Positions 8,849 to 16,976 of a stretch of DNA of 64,000 bases are shown piece after piece (position 1 is the stretch's first letter; every line of letters starts with the position of its first letter). This stretch comes from an uncultured Alistipes sp. GTDB taxonomy: Bacteria > Bacteroidota > Bacteroidia > Bacteroidales > Rikenellaceae. Made by a program: the position numbers and the translations under genes. Below the pieces are notes generated by a model. The model made no database searches, was not told the origin of the DNA, and saw nothing but the letters and a program-made list of their open reading frames with translations. Location: contig NZ_CABMQJ010000002.1 of the NCBI RefSeq assembly GCF_902388705.1, positions 62,001 to 126,000 of the forward strand, in the 5' to 3' direction.

Positions 8849-11518
8849 TTATATTTTATATATTTCTTGTCTTTTTCTAAAAGCTCGTTCTCCTCCCTCT
8901 AATATTTCACAACATAATTTGCGAGTTTTTTCATTGTCTATTGACCCACGTTCCATTATTAAAGATTTTATACTTGTACTCTTTAAAGGGATAATTAGCT
9001 CCGCATCGCCAAGAACAGCTATGTTAGGATTGTGCGTAACAATAATTACTTGTCTATGTTCTTTTATTTTCCGTAGATTAGCAACAATTGATTTATAAAT
9101 AAATTCACTATCTAAATTATCTTCTGGCTGATCTATCAAAAGAGGAACCTTGCTTTTTGATTGCAATAAGATTGCTAATAAAATTGATTGTTGCTGTCCT
9201 AATGATAATTGATTTAATGGCCTGTTTACGTATTGAGTATTTCCTGATTCGTCTTCGACAACTTTTGTAACAATTATACTTGGTTTATCATCAAAATCCA
9301 AAGAATCGAAATCCTCATAATTATAACTATCTGTAGCTTTTATCAATAAGCCATTAATTTCATCATCTGAATAGACACGTGCTCGTGATTCATCAACTAT
9401 CTTTTTCATGAAATCAAGATTCTTTTTCCGTATTGCTTCAGCAAAATCAATAGGAGTAATATTTTGAGCTAAGAATTCGGATTTTCTTAATAATCGCCAT
9501 TGTGATAAATTTCTTATAGCTTGTTCAAATGTGGGAGAATATCCACCATTCATATATCTTACAGATACAAAGAAATTATCTACACTATTCTTTAAATTCT
9601 CATTTGTCATTTTGGCAAAAGCATAATGATGAGAATAAATCTTATTTTTTACTTCAATTCTTTTCTTGATAATATCATCCCGTTCTTTAAGTAGTATCTT
9701 TAGGTCAGATTCTTTTTGTTGCAATATTTTAAGTTTTGTTTGATATATAACAACGTCTTTAGTAATCTGATTTATTTTTCCTAAATCAAATGGAATACCC
9801 TTATCTTCAAGTTCTTTCTTCTTGGCTTCGATTTTGGATTGAATTTCTGTTTCCTTGCTCTTCCATGTTTCTAACTGAACTTTCAGTTCTGCTATCTTTT
9901 GAGATAATTCCGTATTTAACTCGACTTGCTTAGATGATACTATCTCTCCAAATCTCTTTACTATTTTTTTCACTTGGATGAAATTATCTTTTCCTACTTT
10001 AATTTCATTGCCATCAATTTTTTCAAAATTCTCGAAAATTGTCTTATCAGAAAGAATTTCTTTATATTTATGAACCAGAGCATTTAAGTCAGTAATAATG
10101 CTACTACGTATTTCTTTTTCCCTAATTAATGCTAAATGGAAATTAACTAATTCACTTGCTTTATCTTGTTGTAATTGTTTCAACTTGCCTTCAAGGTTAA
10201 TTTTCATTTTAGTAACTTCAGGAATTTGGGAAACCTCTATCCTCAAAGCTCTCAACTTACTTTGATTATCATTTAATAAATCCCGATACGATTTATCTTC
10301 GATGTTTAAATTATCTATGTCAATAAAAGAATTGAGGAAATCTATCAAAAATTGCGGATTTTTCTCACTAAACTGAATAGTTTTGGCAGTTTCTCCTTGT
10401 CCGTAACTTTCAATTTGCACTTTAGAGAGTCCTTCTGAATCAGTTAAATTTGTTACACTTCCATTCTTTTCTCTCGAAAAATTGATAATCTGCCCTGTTT
10501 CATCTTCATATTGTAATAAAATTCTCTCAGGCCAAACTTCGCTATCAACAACATTTAACTCAGAGTGATTCCCTGAACATTCTCTTAACGATTCAAGCAT
10601 TGTTGATTTCCCCGCACCACGTCCACCGATAATGCAGGTTAAATTATTACTAAAATGAACTACTTGTTTGTCAAGCAATCCCCCTTCGATACTCATTCCA
10701 ACAAATCGAGGAAGTCTCTCTGGTATAAGATTTTCTATTCTTATTCTTGAATTGCTACTTAATAAGGCTATTCTAAATGCGTGAAAATTTAATGAATCCA
10801 GCTTAATTCGGGTTAATTTTTTTTCTCCACTTGCATTCAGTCCGAGTTTGTCTAACGTATGAGCATCTGAAGACATTAATTTTGGAAAGTCATAGTTGCT
10901 TTCTAAATTTAATGCTTGTCGTCTTTCATTAATTAATCTTTTTCTTTCCTCTGAACTTTCGGTATCGTCATTATCCGTATATAAGGATATGCTATCTTTG
11001 GTGCTAATTTCTAAAGCCATTAATACCTCATGAGTCAGAATAGCAGACATTTTGGGGTCAAAACGATTAATTGTTTTTTCAAAACCAGAGTCTAACTCAA
11101 TATGGGCTAATACACCTACACCATTATATTGTTTTGCAAGATTTAGGCAATCTATAATTCCTTGCGTACATGTTTGCCTATCTTCTGCAACTGACAATTT
11201 TCCTCTAAAATTTTTTAGTTCGTCATATTTTTCAAAATATAAAAGCAAATGTCCTTGTAATGTTGATACTTCCATGCCCGGAATAACAAGAATGTTTTTC
11301 CCTTCAGCATGTTTAAGTGCTCTTTTTACATTTCTATCTTCATTGTGGTCTGTGATTGAAATAATAGATAATCCTTTTTCTATCGCAGTATCTACAATAT
11401 TTTCAGGAGTCATTGTAGTATCTGTTACGTCAAAAGAACCTTCTTCTCCATAACTATGGATGTGCAAGTCTGCTTTATAAAAACTTGCACCTGAATTAAT
11501 CGTTTCAAAATCAATCAT
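8849..11518 (-). CDS. PHP-domain plus SMC-like ABC ATPase (TrlF-like)
   Basis: This intact 889-residue protein starts with a PHP phosphoesterase domain (about 1-260). Metal-binding motifs are DLHIHS (17-22), ITDHN (55-59), IPGMEVS (79-85) and LAHIELD. A Walker A, GGRGAGKST, follows near residue 297, then a long coiled-coil region, an ABC signature LSLGQQQS near 770 and Walker B LLIDQPEDN near 793. This architecture is annotated as TrlF-family AAA-like ATPase. Such nuclease-plus-SMC proteins are common in defence islands, so it is probably cargo of the element, although no activity is shown. It sits between traQ and the DUF3873 block with its own promoter and terminators. Confidence 0.88.
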   Translation of the reverse strand: MIDFETINSGASFYKADLHIHSYGEEGSFDVTDTTMTPENIVDTAIEKGLSIISITDHNEDRNVKRALKHAEGKNILVIPGMEVSTLQGHLLLYFEKYDELKNFRGKLSVAEDRQTCTQGIIDCLNLAKQYNGVGVLAHIELDSGFEKTINRFDPKMSAILTHEVLMALEISTKDSISLYTDNDDTESSEERKRLINERRQALNLESNYDFPKLMSSDAHTLDKLGLNASGEKKLTRIKLDSLNFHAFRIALLSSNSRIRIENLIPERLPRFVGMSIEGGLLDKQVVHFSNNLTCIIGGRGAGKSTMLESLRECSGNHSELNVVDSEVWPERILLQYEDETGQIINFSREKNGSVTNLTDSEGLSKVQIESYGQGETAKTIQFSEKNPQFLIDFLNSFIDIDNLNIEDKSYRDLLNDNQSKLRALRIEVSQIPEVTKMKINLEGKLKQLQQDKASELVNFHLALIREKEIRSSIITDLNALVHKYKEILSDKTIFENFEKIDGNEIKVGKDNFIQVKKIVKRFGEIVSSKQVELNTELSQKIAELKVQLETWKSKETEIQSKIEAKKKELEDKGIPFDLGKINQITKDVVIYQTKLKILQQKESDLKILLKERDDIIKKRIEVKNKIYSHHYAFAKMTNENLKNSVDNFFVSVRYMNGGYSPTFEQAIRNLSQWRLLRKSEFLAQNITPIDFAEAIRKKNLDFMKKIVDESRARVYSDDEINGLLIKATDSYNYEDFDSLDFDDKPSIIVTKVVEDESGNTQYVNRPLNQLSLGQQQSILLAILLQSKSKVPLLIDQPEDNLDSEFIYKSIVANLRKIKEHRQVIIVTHNPNIAVLGDAELIIPLKSTSIKSLIMERGSIDNEKTRKLCCEILEGGERAFRKRQEIYKI

Positions 11519-11575
11519 AATATTTATTTGTTATTATATTCTCTACTATTTATCACTATAACGATTTTTGTTCAC

Positions 11576-11604
11576 AAATATAACAATTGTACCTGAAATT
11601 CAAT
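11576..11604 (-). promoter_or_regulatory. Promoter of the PHP-ATPase gene
   Basis: On the minus strand TTG (11604-11602) is followed after 18 bases by TATATTTG (11583-11576), close to the TTTG / TAnnTTTG consensus. The box lies about 58 bases upstream of the ATG. Confidence 0.6.
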
Positions 11605-11667
11605 TACATAAAATGGAATTTATTACTTTTGTGCCGTTTTATCAGCTAAAAATAACGGCACAAAAAT

Positions 11668-11768
11668 AACCCTCTGAATTTTTAGAGGGTTTAACTACGG
11701 TTTCTTTGTTACTTTCTTACCCGCTATCGGCTCACTGAAAGAAAGTAACGGGCGGAAAAACCGCCCGT
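11668..11768. terminator. Cluster of hairpins downstream of the accessory operon
   Basis: Three stems are visible. AACCCTCT/AGAGGGTT lies at 11668-11692. GTTACTTTCTT/AAGAAAGTAAC lies within 11709-11749. ACGGGCGG/CCGCCCGT with an A5 loop lies at 11748-11768. The last two lie directly downstream of the minus-strand gene ending at 11773 and probably end that transcript. No gene is seen between 11519 and 11772. Confidence 0.65.
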
Positions 11769-11772
11769 CCTC

Positions 11773-12081
11773 TCATAGCCTTGTATACAATCCTGTAATC
11801 GAAGTGAACATTTCTTCCAGCATATCGCAATAGACACCTTCATGCAGCGCAATATCCTTTTTTGATACTTCAAATGTCTTTTTGCTGAATATCTGACGGA
11901 AGAACTTCATTGTATAAGTGTCCGTTTCTCTATCCAAAATGATTTCAAGCCGATTGGCGGAAGTCTTGTTCCTTGCAAGGTTCATTCTTAACCCGTTTCC
12001 CAAATCTATAAAATCCTTGCTTCCCGTCATGGCAATAAACTTACCATCGCCAAGCTGTTCTAAGATAGTCTTTGCTACCAT
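11773..12081 (-). CDS. Conserved element protein of unknown function
   Basis: The preferred start is ATG 12081, which overlaps the upstream stop as TAATG and gives 102 residues beginning MVAKTILEQLGDGKFIAMTG. An upstream ATG at 12108 would overlap the previous gene more. The protein has a beta-rich first half (DFIDLGNGLRMNLAR, RLEIILDRETDTYTMKF) and a helical end. I recognise it only as the kind of small gene that accompanies DUF3873 in CTnDOT-like elements. No function can be assigned. It is last in the minus-strand accessory operon. Confidence 0.7.
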   Translation of the reverse strand: MVAKTILEQLGDGKFIAMTGSKDFIDLGNGLRMNLARNKTSANRLEIILDRETDTYTMKFFRQIFSKKTFEVSKKDIALHEGVYCDMLEEMFTSITGLYTRL

Positions 12082-12299
12082 TATTTGCTCTCCTTGTTCT
12101 TTAGCCATTCATCCCTGCGCTGCCTGCATATTTCCAATGTAGGGGCGACTGTTGAGAATAACTCACCATCTTCTTCATGGCGGTAATCGTATTGGCAATA
12201 CCTGCTTTTCCTGCGTAATCGGGGCATTAGGTTGAAATACACATAGTTTTCTTGTCCTGTCTCGCAGGTGGATACTCCGTTATTGTTCAATGATTTCAT
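12081..12299 (-). CDS. DUF3873 domain protein
   Basis: This is a 72-residue protein with the DUF3873 pattern: NGVSTCETGQENY, QYDYRHEEDGELFSTVAPT and CRQRRDEWL. The family is nearly confined to Bacteroidales conjugative elements and is of unknown function. The start at ATG 12299 is preferred over 12326 because the alignment-like core begins a few residues later. It is translationally coupled to the next gene through TAATG. Confidence 0.85.
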   Translation of the reverse strand: MKSLNNNGVSTCETGQENYVYFNLMPRLRRKSRYCQYDYRHEEDGELFSTVAPTLEICRQRRDEWLKNKESK

Positions 12300-12310
12300 G
12301 CTTTTACTGA

Positions 12311-12454
12311 TTAAAATTTGTACCAACTATCGTGATAATTATCTCCTATAAGAGTGAACACGCCAATTAATTCACTCTCTGTTGCAAATTTCTTGGCTTC
12401 CCGAATGGTCGGGAATATGTCTATCTTCCGAAAGCCTATGAATAATGTGTACAT
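12311..12454 (-). CDS. Small hypothetical protein (47 aa)
   Basis: An ORF of 47 codons begins MYTLFIGFRKIDIFPTIREA and ends DNYHDSWYKF. A GGAGG-like ribosome site lies a few bases upstream of the ATG (12454), inside the 3' end of the preceding gene. It sits 3 bases after that gene and 11 bases before DUF3873, so it fills an otherwise unexplained gap in a tight operon. Alternating hydrophobic and polar residues suggest a small folded protein. The function is unknown. Confidence 0.6.
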   Translation of the reverse strand: MYTLFIGFRKIDIFPTIREAKKFATESELIGVFTLIGDNYHDSWYKF

Positions 12455-12457
12455 GGC

Positions 12458-12703
12458 TTATTCCTCCCTCCATATCATTATCGGTGTATAACGTTGCAGC
12501 CACACTATAATGGATGGCATATTGTATTTGGAAGTGATTACTGCCGAATTATCGCCAATCTGCGTGAAACGCGTGCTTTCATGAGACTCTATCCATTCCT
12601 TGAGAGTGGATGCTCCCCATGTTTGGGGAGTATCAAATATGCCGTTCAGTTCTTCGATGTTTTCATCGAATGTTACTATTATCGTTTTGTATGCTGTTTC
12701 CAT
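12458..12703 (-). CDS. Hypothetical element protein (81 aa)
   Basis: This small acidic protein begins METAYKTIIVTFDENIEELN and ends LQRYTPIMIWREE. No family is recognised with confidence. It belongs to the minus-strand operon downstream of pcfJ (22 bases) and is 3 bases from the next small ORF, so it is likely a real gene. Predicted beta-alpha-beta alternation and lack of a signal peptide suggest a cytoplasmic protein. Confidence 0.65.
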   Translation of the reverse strand: METAYKTIIVTFDENIEELNGIFDTPQTWGASTLKEWIESHESTRFTQIGDNSAVITSKYNMPSIIVWLQRYTPIMIWREE

Positions 12704-12725
12704 ATTCTTCTTATCAGTTTAATGA

Positions 12726-14009
12726 TTATGCAGCCATCCGCTTACGGATAAGCCGTTTGTTCTTATTTACAAGTTCGATGATGCGGTCGTGGTATTCGGT
12801 ATTTTGGTTGCATACGCCACGACTTTGTAGGACTTTCATTGTTTTGAGCGAAACTTCTATCGTTTCTACCCGCTTCCCGTCTATGCAGGCGGAAAATATA
12901 AGGCTGTCGGGTTTGAGGTAGTATTCGTTGGAATACACGCAATGGTGCATGGCTGTTCCCTCTTCCAAAAACTCCAATACGCTCTCCAATACCCGTACTT
13001 GGATTGTCCCGTCTGTAAAGGCGATGCCGAAAAACTTGCCTTTGAGTTCTTGGAAACGCTGTTCATTTTCCAATGCCTTGTGCTTCTGTTCTTCAATCCG
13101 TTCACGTTCCAAACGTTCCATTTTCTTTTTTACAAGGCGGTCATGTTCGGTTTTCAAGTCGGCAGGACAAACATATTTCGGACTGTTTGTGTCCTTGCCA
13201 AAATAACGGAGCAAGTCGATATAGTCGCACCATATCCCTGCATCGCTTACCATACAGCCGTTACGGGTTGCTATGCGGATGGCATTCCAATAGGTGGAGA
13301 TACTTTTGGACGGATGGTGTATGAAATAACTTAGCAGGCTATATTGTCCCGTCTTCATCAGCGTTTCCGCTTGGTTGTTTTTCAACAGTTCACAAAACAG
13401 GTCAAACGGTTGGAGTTTGTGAAAATCACCTTTGAAGCCGTTACGCTTGAGTTCGGGAATTACCTTTATTCTCGGATAAGTACATACGGGGTGTATGTCA
13501 TACACATGGTGGTTCCTGCGGATTTCCATAGAACTGCCTTCCTGCCATAAATCGTAATAGATGAAAGCTATCCCTCTCAATCGGGCTATCGTTTCAAACT
13601 TACCGTTGGGGGCAATCCAGCGTTGTGCCACTTCGTAAATGGAATATTCGGCAGGCTGTCCGACCTTGTAATAAGCCTTTGCAAAGAAGAACCGTATCAC
13701 TTGATAGCCTTTGCAGGTGGTAATCATGGAAAAATATTCAATTTCTTTGAATACCCGTTTTCGGGTGGTATGGACTTTCAGTTCCATTCCGCAATGAGGG
13801 CAGGTGCAATCGCAAAGCGTATCTGCCAATGCTCCGTTTCCCTGCCATTGGTGTCCGCACTCGGTGCAGGTAATGATACCTTTGGCAGACCTGCGCCCGA
13901 CGTGTTCAAAGCAATGGCGGAAAGCATACTTCTTTTGTGCTTCATTAATTTGAGGTAATTGTGCGCTCAATACTGTAACCTCTTTTTGTATCTCCGTTTT
14001 CGGTTTCAT
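12726..14009 (-). CDS. PcfJ-like protein
   Basis: This 427-residue protein has a zinc-ribbon-like N-terminal part (CTECGHQW at about 48-55 and CTCPHCGMEL at about 69-78). The C-terminal half contains the PcfJ signature region MHHCVYSNEYYLKPDSLIFS, followed by KRVETIEVSLKTMKVLQSRG. PcfJ-like proteins accompany conjugation genes in Gram-positive plasmids and Bacteroidales elements, and their biochemical role is not established. It lies 5 bases downstream of the PcfK-like gene, the usual pairing. A charged coiled-coil stretch is visible at about 290-320. Confidence 0.85.
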   Translation of the reverse strand: MKPKTEIQKEVTVLSAQLPQINEAQKKYAFRHCFEHVGRRSAKGIITCTECGHQWQGNGALADTLCDCTCPHCGMELKVHTTRKRVFKEIEYFSMITTCKGYQVIRFFFAKAYYKVGQPAEYSIYEVAQRWIAPNGKFETIARLRGIAFIYYDLWQEGSSMEIRRNHHVYDIHPVCTYPRIKVIPELKRNGFKGDFHKLQPFDLFCELLKNNQAETLMKTGQYSLLSYFIHHPSKSISTYWNAIRIATRNGCMVSDAGIWCDYIDLLRYFGKDTNSPKYVCPADLKTEHDRLVKKKMERLERERIEEQKHKALENEQRFQELKGKFFGIAFTDGTIQVRVLESVLEFLEEGTAMHHCVYSNEYYLKPDSLIFSACIDGKRVETIEVSLKTMKVLQSRGVCNQNTEYHDRIIELVNKNKRLIRKRMAA

Positions 14010-14014
14010 AATCG

Positions 14015-14425
14015 TTAGAATAAAAGTGCCATTTGTCCGTTGTTAATACCCTCTTTCTTAGGGGCAGTCTTGCGCTTCGTCATTCTGCTATAAGCCTCGT
14101 TTTCGGCTCGCTTGATGGCTTCCTTACGTGCTTCCGCTTTCTCTTCTTCGGTCAGTTCCACCGCATGATTGACTACTACTTTGCAGTCGATAGGCTTGCC
14201 AACTTCAATATTGGTTTCATCGTAGTAGTGTACGGCTTGCCCGAATATTTCATCATCAGAGAAACCGTTGCAACCACTTCTCTGAACATAGTTCAAAATA
14301 TAGGTTATGCAATCTTCTATGTTTTTCAACGGGTTACGGTAGGAACGGGCGAATAATTCGTCATACTCGGCACGCTGTTCTAAATAACTCTGTATTTCTG
14401 TTTGGAAATGGATGGATGCTTTCAT
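14015..14425 (-). CDS. PcfK-like protein
   Basis: This 136-residue protein begins at ATG 14425 (MKASIHFQTEIQSYLEQRAE). An upstream ATG adds only unrelated residues. It contains KNIEDCITYILNYVQRSGCN and DDEIFGQAVHYYDE, followed by a highly charged tail ending NNGQMALLF. This matches PcfK-like proteins that precede PcfJ in Bacteroidales elements. The function is unknown. The C-terminal basic and acidic stretch suggests nucleic-acid or protein contacts. Confidence 0.83.
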   Translation of the reverse strand: MKASIHFQTEIQSYLEQRAEYDELFARSYRNPLKNIEDCITYILNYVQRSGCNGFSDDEIFGQAVHYYDETNIEVGKPIDCKVVVNHAVELTEEEKAEARKEAIKRAENEAYSRMTKRKTAPKKEGINNGQMALLF

Positions 14426-14448
14426 CTTATTTGGGTATTTATGGGTTT

Positions 14449-14667
14449 TTAAATGGTTGCTTGGATTATCTCTACTCGCCACGCTGGTATCACCTCGTCA
14501 AACAGGTAGGAAATAAATTCCTTGCGTGCATCGGTGCATAACTCTTTATATAGTTCCTTAAAAGGCTCTATATTGCCGTTGATATATACGCTTACCATAT
14601 ATTCATAGATATTTTCCACTTCGTAATATCTGCATTGCTGTGCAACTGTCTTGTTGTATCTTTTCAT
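14449..14667 (-). CDS. Hypothetical element protein (72 aa)
   Basis: It starts at MKRYNKTVAQQCRYYEVENI (ATG 14667) and ends WRVEIIQATI. A longer frame to 14730 overlaps the upstream membrane gene and is less likely. It contains ELYKELCTDARKEFISYLFD, a helical acidic segment. Short proteins of this type are frequent upstream of PcfK in these elements. No function is assigned. Confidence 0.6.
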   Translation of the reverse strand: MKRYNKTVAQQCRYYEVENIYEYMVSVYINGNIEPFKELYKELCTDARKEFISYLFDEVIPAWRVEIIQATI

Positions 14668-14680
14668 GTTTCTGTATGTT

Positions 14681-14890
14681 TTAAGAAATGAGTAACCAAA
14701 ATATTCCACCGATGATTGCAGCATATACAAGGCAGTAAATGACTATCGCCAACGCTATGGTAAAAAGCAAGCGGATAACGAATTTGCCTACTGCTATTCC
14801 TACTAACCACCACCAAAAGCTACCACCTAAAAGTGCTGAACCTGCTACGGCAACGAGTGCCAAAACTGCTATTTTATACCTTGTCTTCAT
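14681..14890 (-). CDS. Small membrane protein (69 aa)
   Basis: Starting at MKTRYKIAVLALVAVAGSAL (ATG 14890), the protein is almost wholly hydrophobic. Two transmembrane segments are predicted by eye (about 7-35 with GGSFWWWLVG, and about 40-68 with TIALAIVIYCLVYAAIIGGI). It lies 13 bases upstream of the next ORF and probably starts this accessory operon. The function is unknown. Confidence 0.65.
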   Translation of the reverse strand: MKTRYKIAVLALVAVAGSALLGGSFWWWLVGIAVGKFVIRLLFTIALAIVIYCLVYAAIIGGIFWLLIS

Positions 14891-15046
14891 CGCTGTTGTT
14901 TTTTTAAGTTTATGCGGATTCTTGAGATGAGGGAGGGAGTTGAGTTTCAATTTCTATCTGCCTCCTTTGAATCCGACATTTTTTTTATGCGTCTTTCCGT
15001 CGAGTCGGTCGTTTTTGTTTCAGGGGCGATAATGGTGTAGGGTTTA

Positions 15047-15138
15047 GGACAAACAAGGTTTATGAGAAAAATACTCTCAAACGCAGTGCAGCAGGAAGAT
15101 TTTTATCAGAACCGCTTGCGGCTCGACCTTGTTTGTCC
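15047..15138. repeat. Inverted repeat, 13-bp perfect arms
   Basis: GGACAAACAAGGT at 15047-15059 is the exact reverse complement of ACCTTGTTTGTCC at 15126-15138, with 66 bases between. The wide spacing argues against a simple terminator. A protein-binding or recombination site is possible. Confidence 0.7.
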
Positions 15139-15261
15139 GTGAAGAACCCGGAAATACCTTTGCCACTGAGAACGAAAATGACTGTCCCGACGGTTTAGAA
15201 TCAGCATATTGTGGAGGATCCAAAATCAGAGAGGCAGATTCAAATTATCAATTAATCTTTT

Positions 15262-15283
15262 CCATAGTGGTTACCCACTATGG
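15262..15283. repeat. Inverted repeat, 9-bp perfect arms
   Basis: CCATAGTGG (15262-15270) and CCACTATGG (15275-15283) are separated by TTAC. There is no T-run after it, so a protein-binding site is more likely than a terminator. Confidence 0.6.
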
Positions 15284-15341
15284 GTATCAATAAGGGTGGG
15301 TAGACAATGATAAAAGATACCGCTTCGCATAGTCGGAAAAA

Positions 15342-15390
15342 GAACAATCCCCCGTCTGCAAGTGCTTTCACTGCTGACGAGGGATTGTTC
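15342..15390. repeat. Long near-perfect hairpin
   Basis: GAACAATCCCCCGTC (15342-15356) faces GACGAGGGATTGTTC (15376-15390) with one mismatch in 15. The stem continues inward with partial pairing to AGTG/CACT around a CTTT loop. No T-run follows on either strand. Confidence 0.65.
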
Positions 15391-15684
15391 TAAAGGCTAT
15401 GCCGTAGGATGAATATGATTGCCCGATTTATCGGGGTAATGGTATTCAGACGAAAATAAGGTCTTTTATACCGATGAAGGGGTGGAGAAAATATATTAGA
15501 TGGACATTTAGAAAAGTTAATCAGAACATCCTTTGCAATATTCATTTTTTGCGTTACCTTTGCATACAGAGTTATTTGAGGTACGCAAAGCACAGAGGTT
15601 CAATGAAGTTGCATTGTCGCTAAATCGTTACCAATAACTTTCTACTTCTCTACTTAGTTCTGTCATTCAGACAGATACGCAAAA

Positions 15685-15707
15685 ATTTCTTATTCATGGC
15701 AAAGATA
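15685..15707. other. Predicted right attachment site of the element
   Basis: ATTTCTTAT at 15685-15693 is the reverse complement of ATAAGAAAT at 1196-1204. CAAAGATA at 15700-15707 repeats the left-end core. After excision the two halves would flank an 11-bp spacer, the usual layout of a tyrosine-recombinase core site. Confidence 0.55.
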
Positions 15708-15741
15708 GTACAAAATGCGAGAAAGCCAAAGTTATGCCGGG

Positions 15742-16860
15742 TTACTTCCGCTCGAGATACTTTGCAACGGGGTCGATGAGGTAATGGCTGCCGCGGGGAT
15801 TATCACGGTTCGGCCGGACGTAATCGTGGTGGAACTCCCACCAGAAAGCGCCCCGGTAGCCGCTGGCCGTAATCCATTCGATTTTGTTCAGTACCGACGA
15901 CGGATTGTCGATGGTCACGAACTCGTTCCTGTCGGGAGAAAAGTAGTAGGACACCTCCGCAACGGGGTCGTACTCCTCCGTCCAGCCGTTGCCGAGCCGG
16001 GGCAGAAACTCCCGGTAGGTGATGTAGGAACCGTATTTGCTCAACGGGCCGTCGGCCTTCTGTCCGGGTTTGAGTCCTTTGTAATAGAATCCGTAATTGG
16101 CCAGGCCGAGGCAGAGCTGCCGCTTGTCGAATACGTTCCAGTGCGCCAGCTTCGACCGCATGCGCTCCATCGAAGTGTTATGCGACGGGGTGCTGCCCCA
16201 TACGCCGTCGCACATGTCGTAAGACATGATGTTTATCCAGTCGACCGCCTGGCTCAACTTGTCGGCCAGCGGCCGGTCGTACACATGGTCGATGCTCAAG
16301 GCGGTGGTCAGGTAATAGTATTTCCCGCGGCGCGCGGAAAGCTCGTCCAGTTTCTCGCGCAATTCGGCCATCATGCGGGCGTGCAGTTCCTTGTCGAGCG
16401 TGATTTCCCAGTCGATGTCTATTCCGTCGTAATCATTGTTCCCGACCAGCCGTACCATGTATCCCACGAATTTGGAGATGCGTTCGGGCTTCTCCAGGAA
16501 CGGCCGGAATTCCTGCTGGCCGCCGAAACACAGCAGGACTTTAACACGGGCGTCGTGCGCCTTTTCAATCATCTGCGGCACCAGCGGCATATTGCCCGCC
16601 TGTTCGGTGTAATCGAAGCGGTCGGCGTATCCGTCGATCACCTCCTGCGGCAGGTCGAAATCGAAATTTTTCCACTCGGGGGTGGCCATGAGATAGATGA
16701 ACTGGAAAGTTTCGTATCCCGGATTCGACAACTCCTCCTTGCTCAACAGGCTTTCCACGGAGTAGGTTGCATGGATAAAGTCGGGAATTTGGGGTGCGAC
16801 GCTTCGGGCGCAGCTTCCCAGGATAACCAGGGAGGCAATCGATAGAATAAGTCTCTTCAT
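15742..16860 (-). CDS. GH18-family glycoside hydrolase lipoprotein
   Basis: This 372-residue protein starts MKRLILSIASLVILGSCARS with a lipobox ending LGSC. The DGIDIDWE motif carries the catalytic Glu of family 18 (chitinases and endo-beta-N-acetylglucosaminidases). Other GH18-like segments are VKVLLCFGGQQEF, INIMSYDMCDGVW and LCLGLANYGFYYKGL. It should cleave beta-1,4 GlcNAc linkages in chitin-like or N-glycan substrates at the cell surface. The exact substrate is not evident. ATG 16860 is chosen because it directly precedes the signal peptide. It is monocistronic in this window and sits immediately outside the element. Confidence 0.85.
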   Translation of the reverse strand: MKRLILSIASLVILGSCARSVAPQIPDFIHATYSVESLLSKEELSNPGYETFQFIYLMATPEWKNFDFDLPQEVIDGYADRFDYTEQAGNMPLVPQMIEKAHDARVKVLLCFGGQQEFRPFLEKPERISKFVGYMVRLVGNNDYDGIDIDWEITLDKELHARMMAELREKLDELSARRGKYYYLTTALSIDHVYDRPLADKLSQAVDWINIMSYDMCDGVWGSTPSHNTSMERMRSKLAHWNVFDKRQLCLGLANYGFYYKGLKPGQKADGPLSKYGSYITYREFLPRLGNGWTEEYDPVAEVSYYFSPDRNEFVTIDNPSSVLNKIEWITASGYRGAFWWEFHHDYVRPNRDNPRGSHYLIDPVAKYLERK

Positions 16861-16976
16861 GACGCTTGGATTAATTTGTATCAGCCACAAATATAATATT
16901 TTTTACCAAAACATCAATCCAATCCGATATTTTTCATTATCGCACCAATCCATTATAACATTTTTAGCCGAAAATC

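Larger units (their letters stand above)
1191..15707. mobile_element. Degraded CTnDOT-type integrative element (about 14.5 kb)
   Basis: The block carries an IntDOT-like integrase at its left end, remnants of the tra operon (3' traN, traO, traQ) and the DUF3873, PcfJ and PcfK genes usual downstream of traQ in Bacteroidales conjugative elements. It is more AT-rich than the flanking chromosome. CAAAGATA occurs at both proposed ends (1191-1198 and 15700-15707). Joining the ends would place ATTTCTTAT (15685-15693) opposite ATAAGAAAT (1196-1204), an inverted repeat of the core-site type. No relaxase, coupling ATPase, TraG or tetQ/rte genes are present, so it cannot transfer itself. The ends are inferred, not proven. 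Confidence 0.75.
14891..15741. other. Gene-free right end of the element
   Basis: No convincing coding sequence is seen in this stretch. It holds three inverted-repeat structures (listed separately), the predicted right attachment site at 15685-15707, and a short run to the next chromosomal gene. In related elements this position may carry transfer or recombination sites, but that is inference. Confidence 0.6.

Noticed and set aside
1502..15566. CTTTGCATA at 1502-1510 and 15558-15566 as alternative element ends
   Set aside because: It would leave the element without arm-site space in front of the integrase, and no core inverted repeat forms. CAAAGATA with ATTTCTTAT/ATAAGAAAT is a better fit.
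15390..15593. A 67-codon minus-strand ORF at the right end of the element
   Set aside because: It has no recognisable features and overlaps repeat-rich, non-coding-looking DNA.
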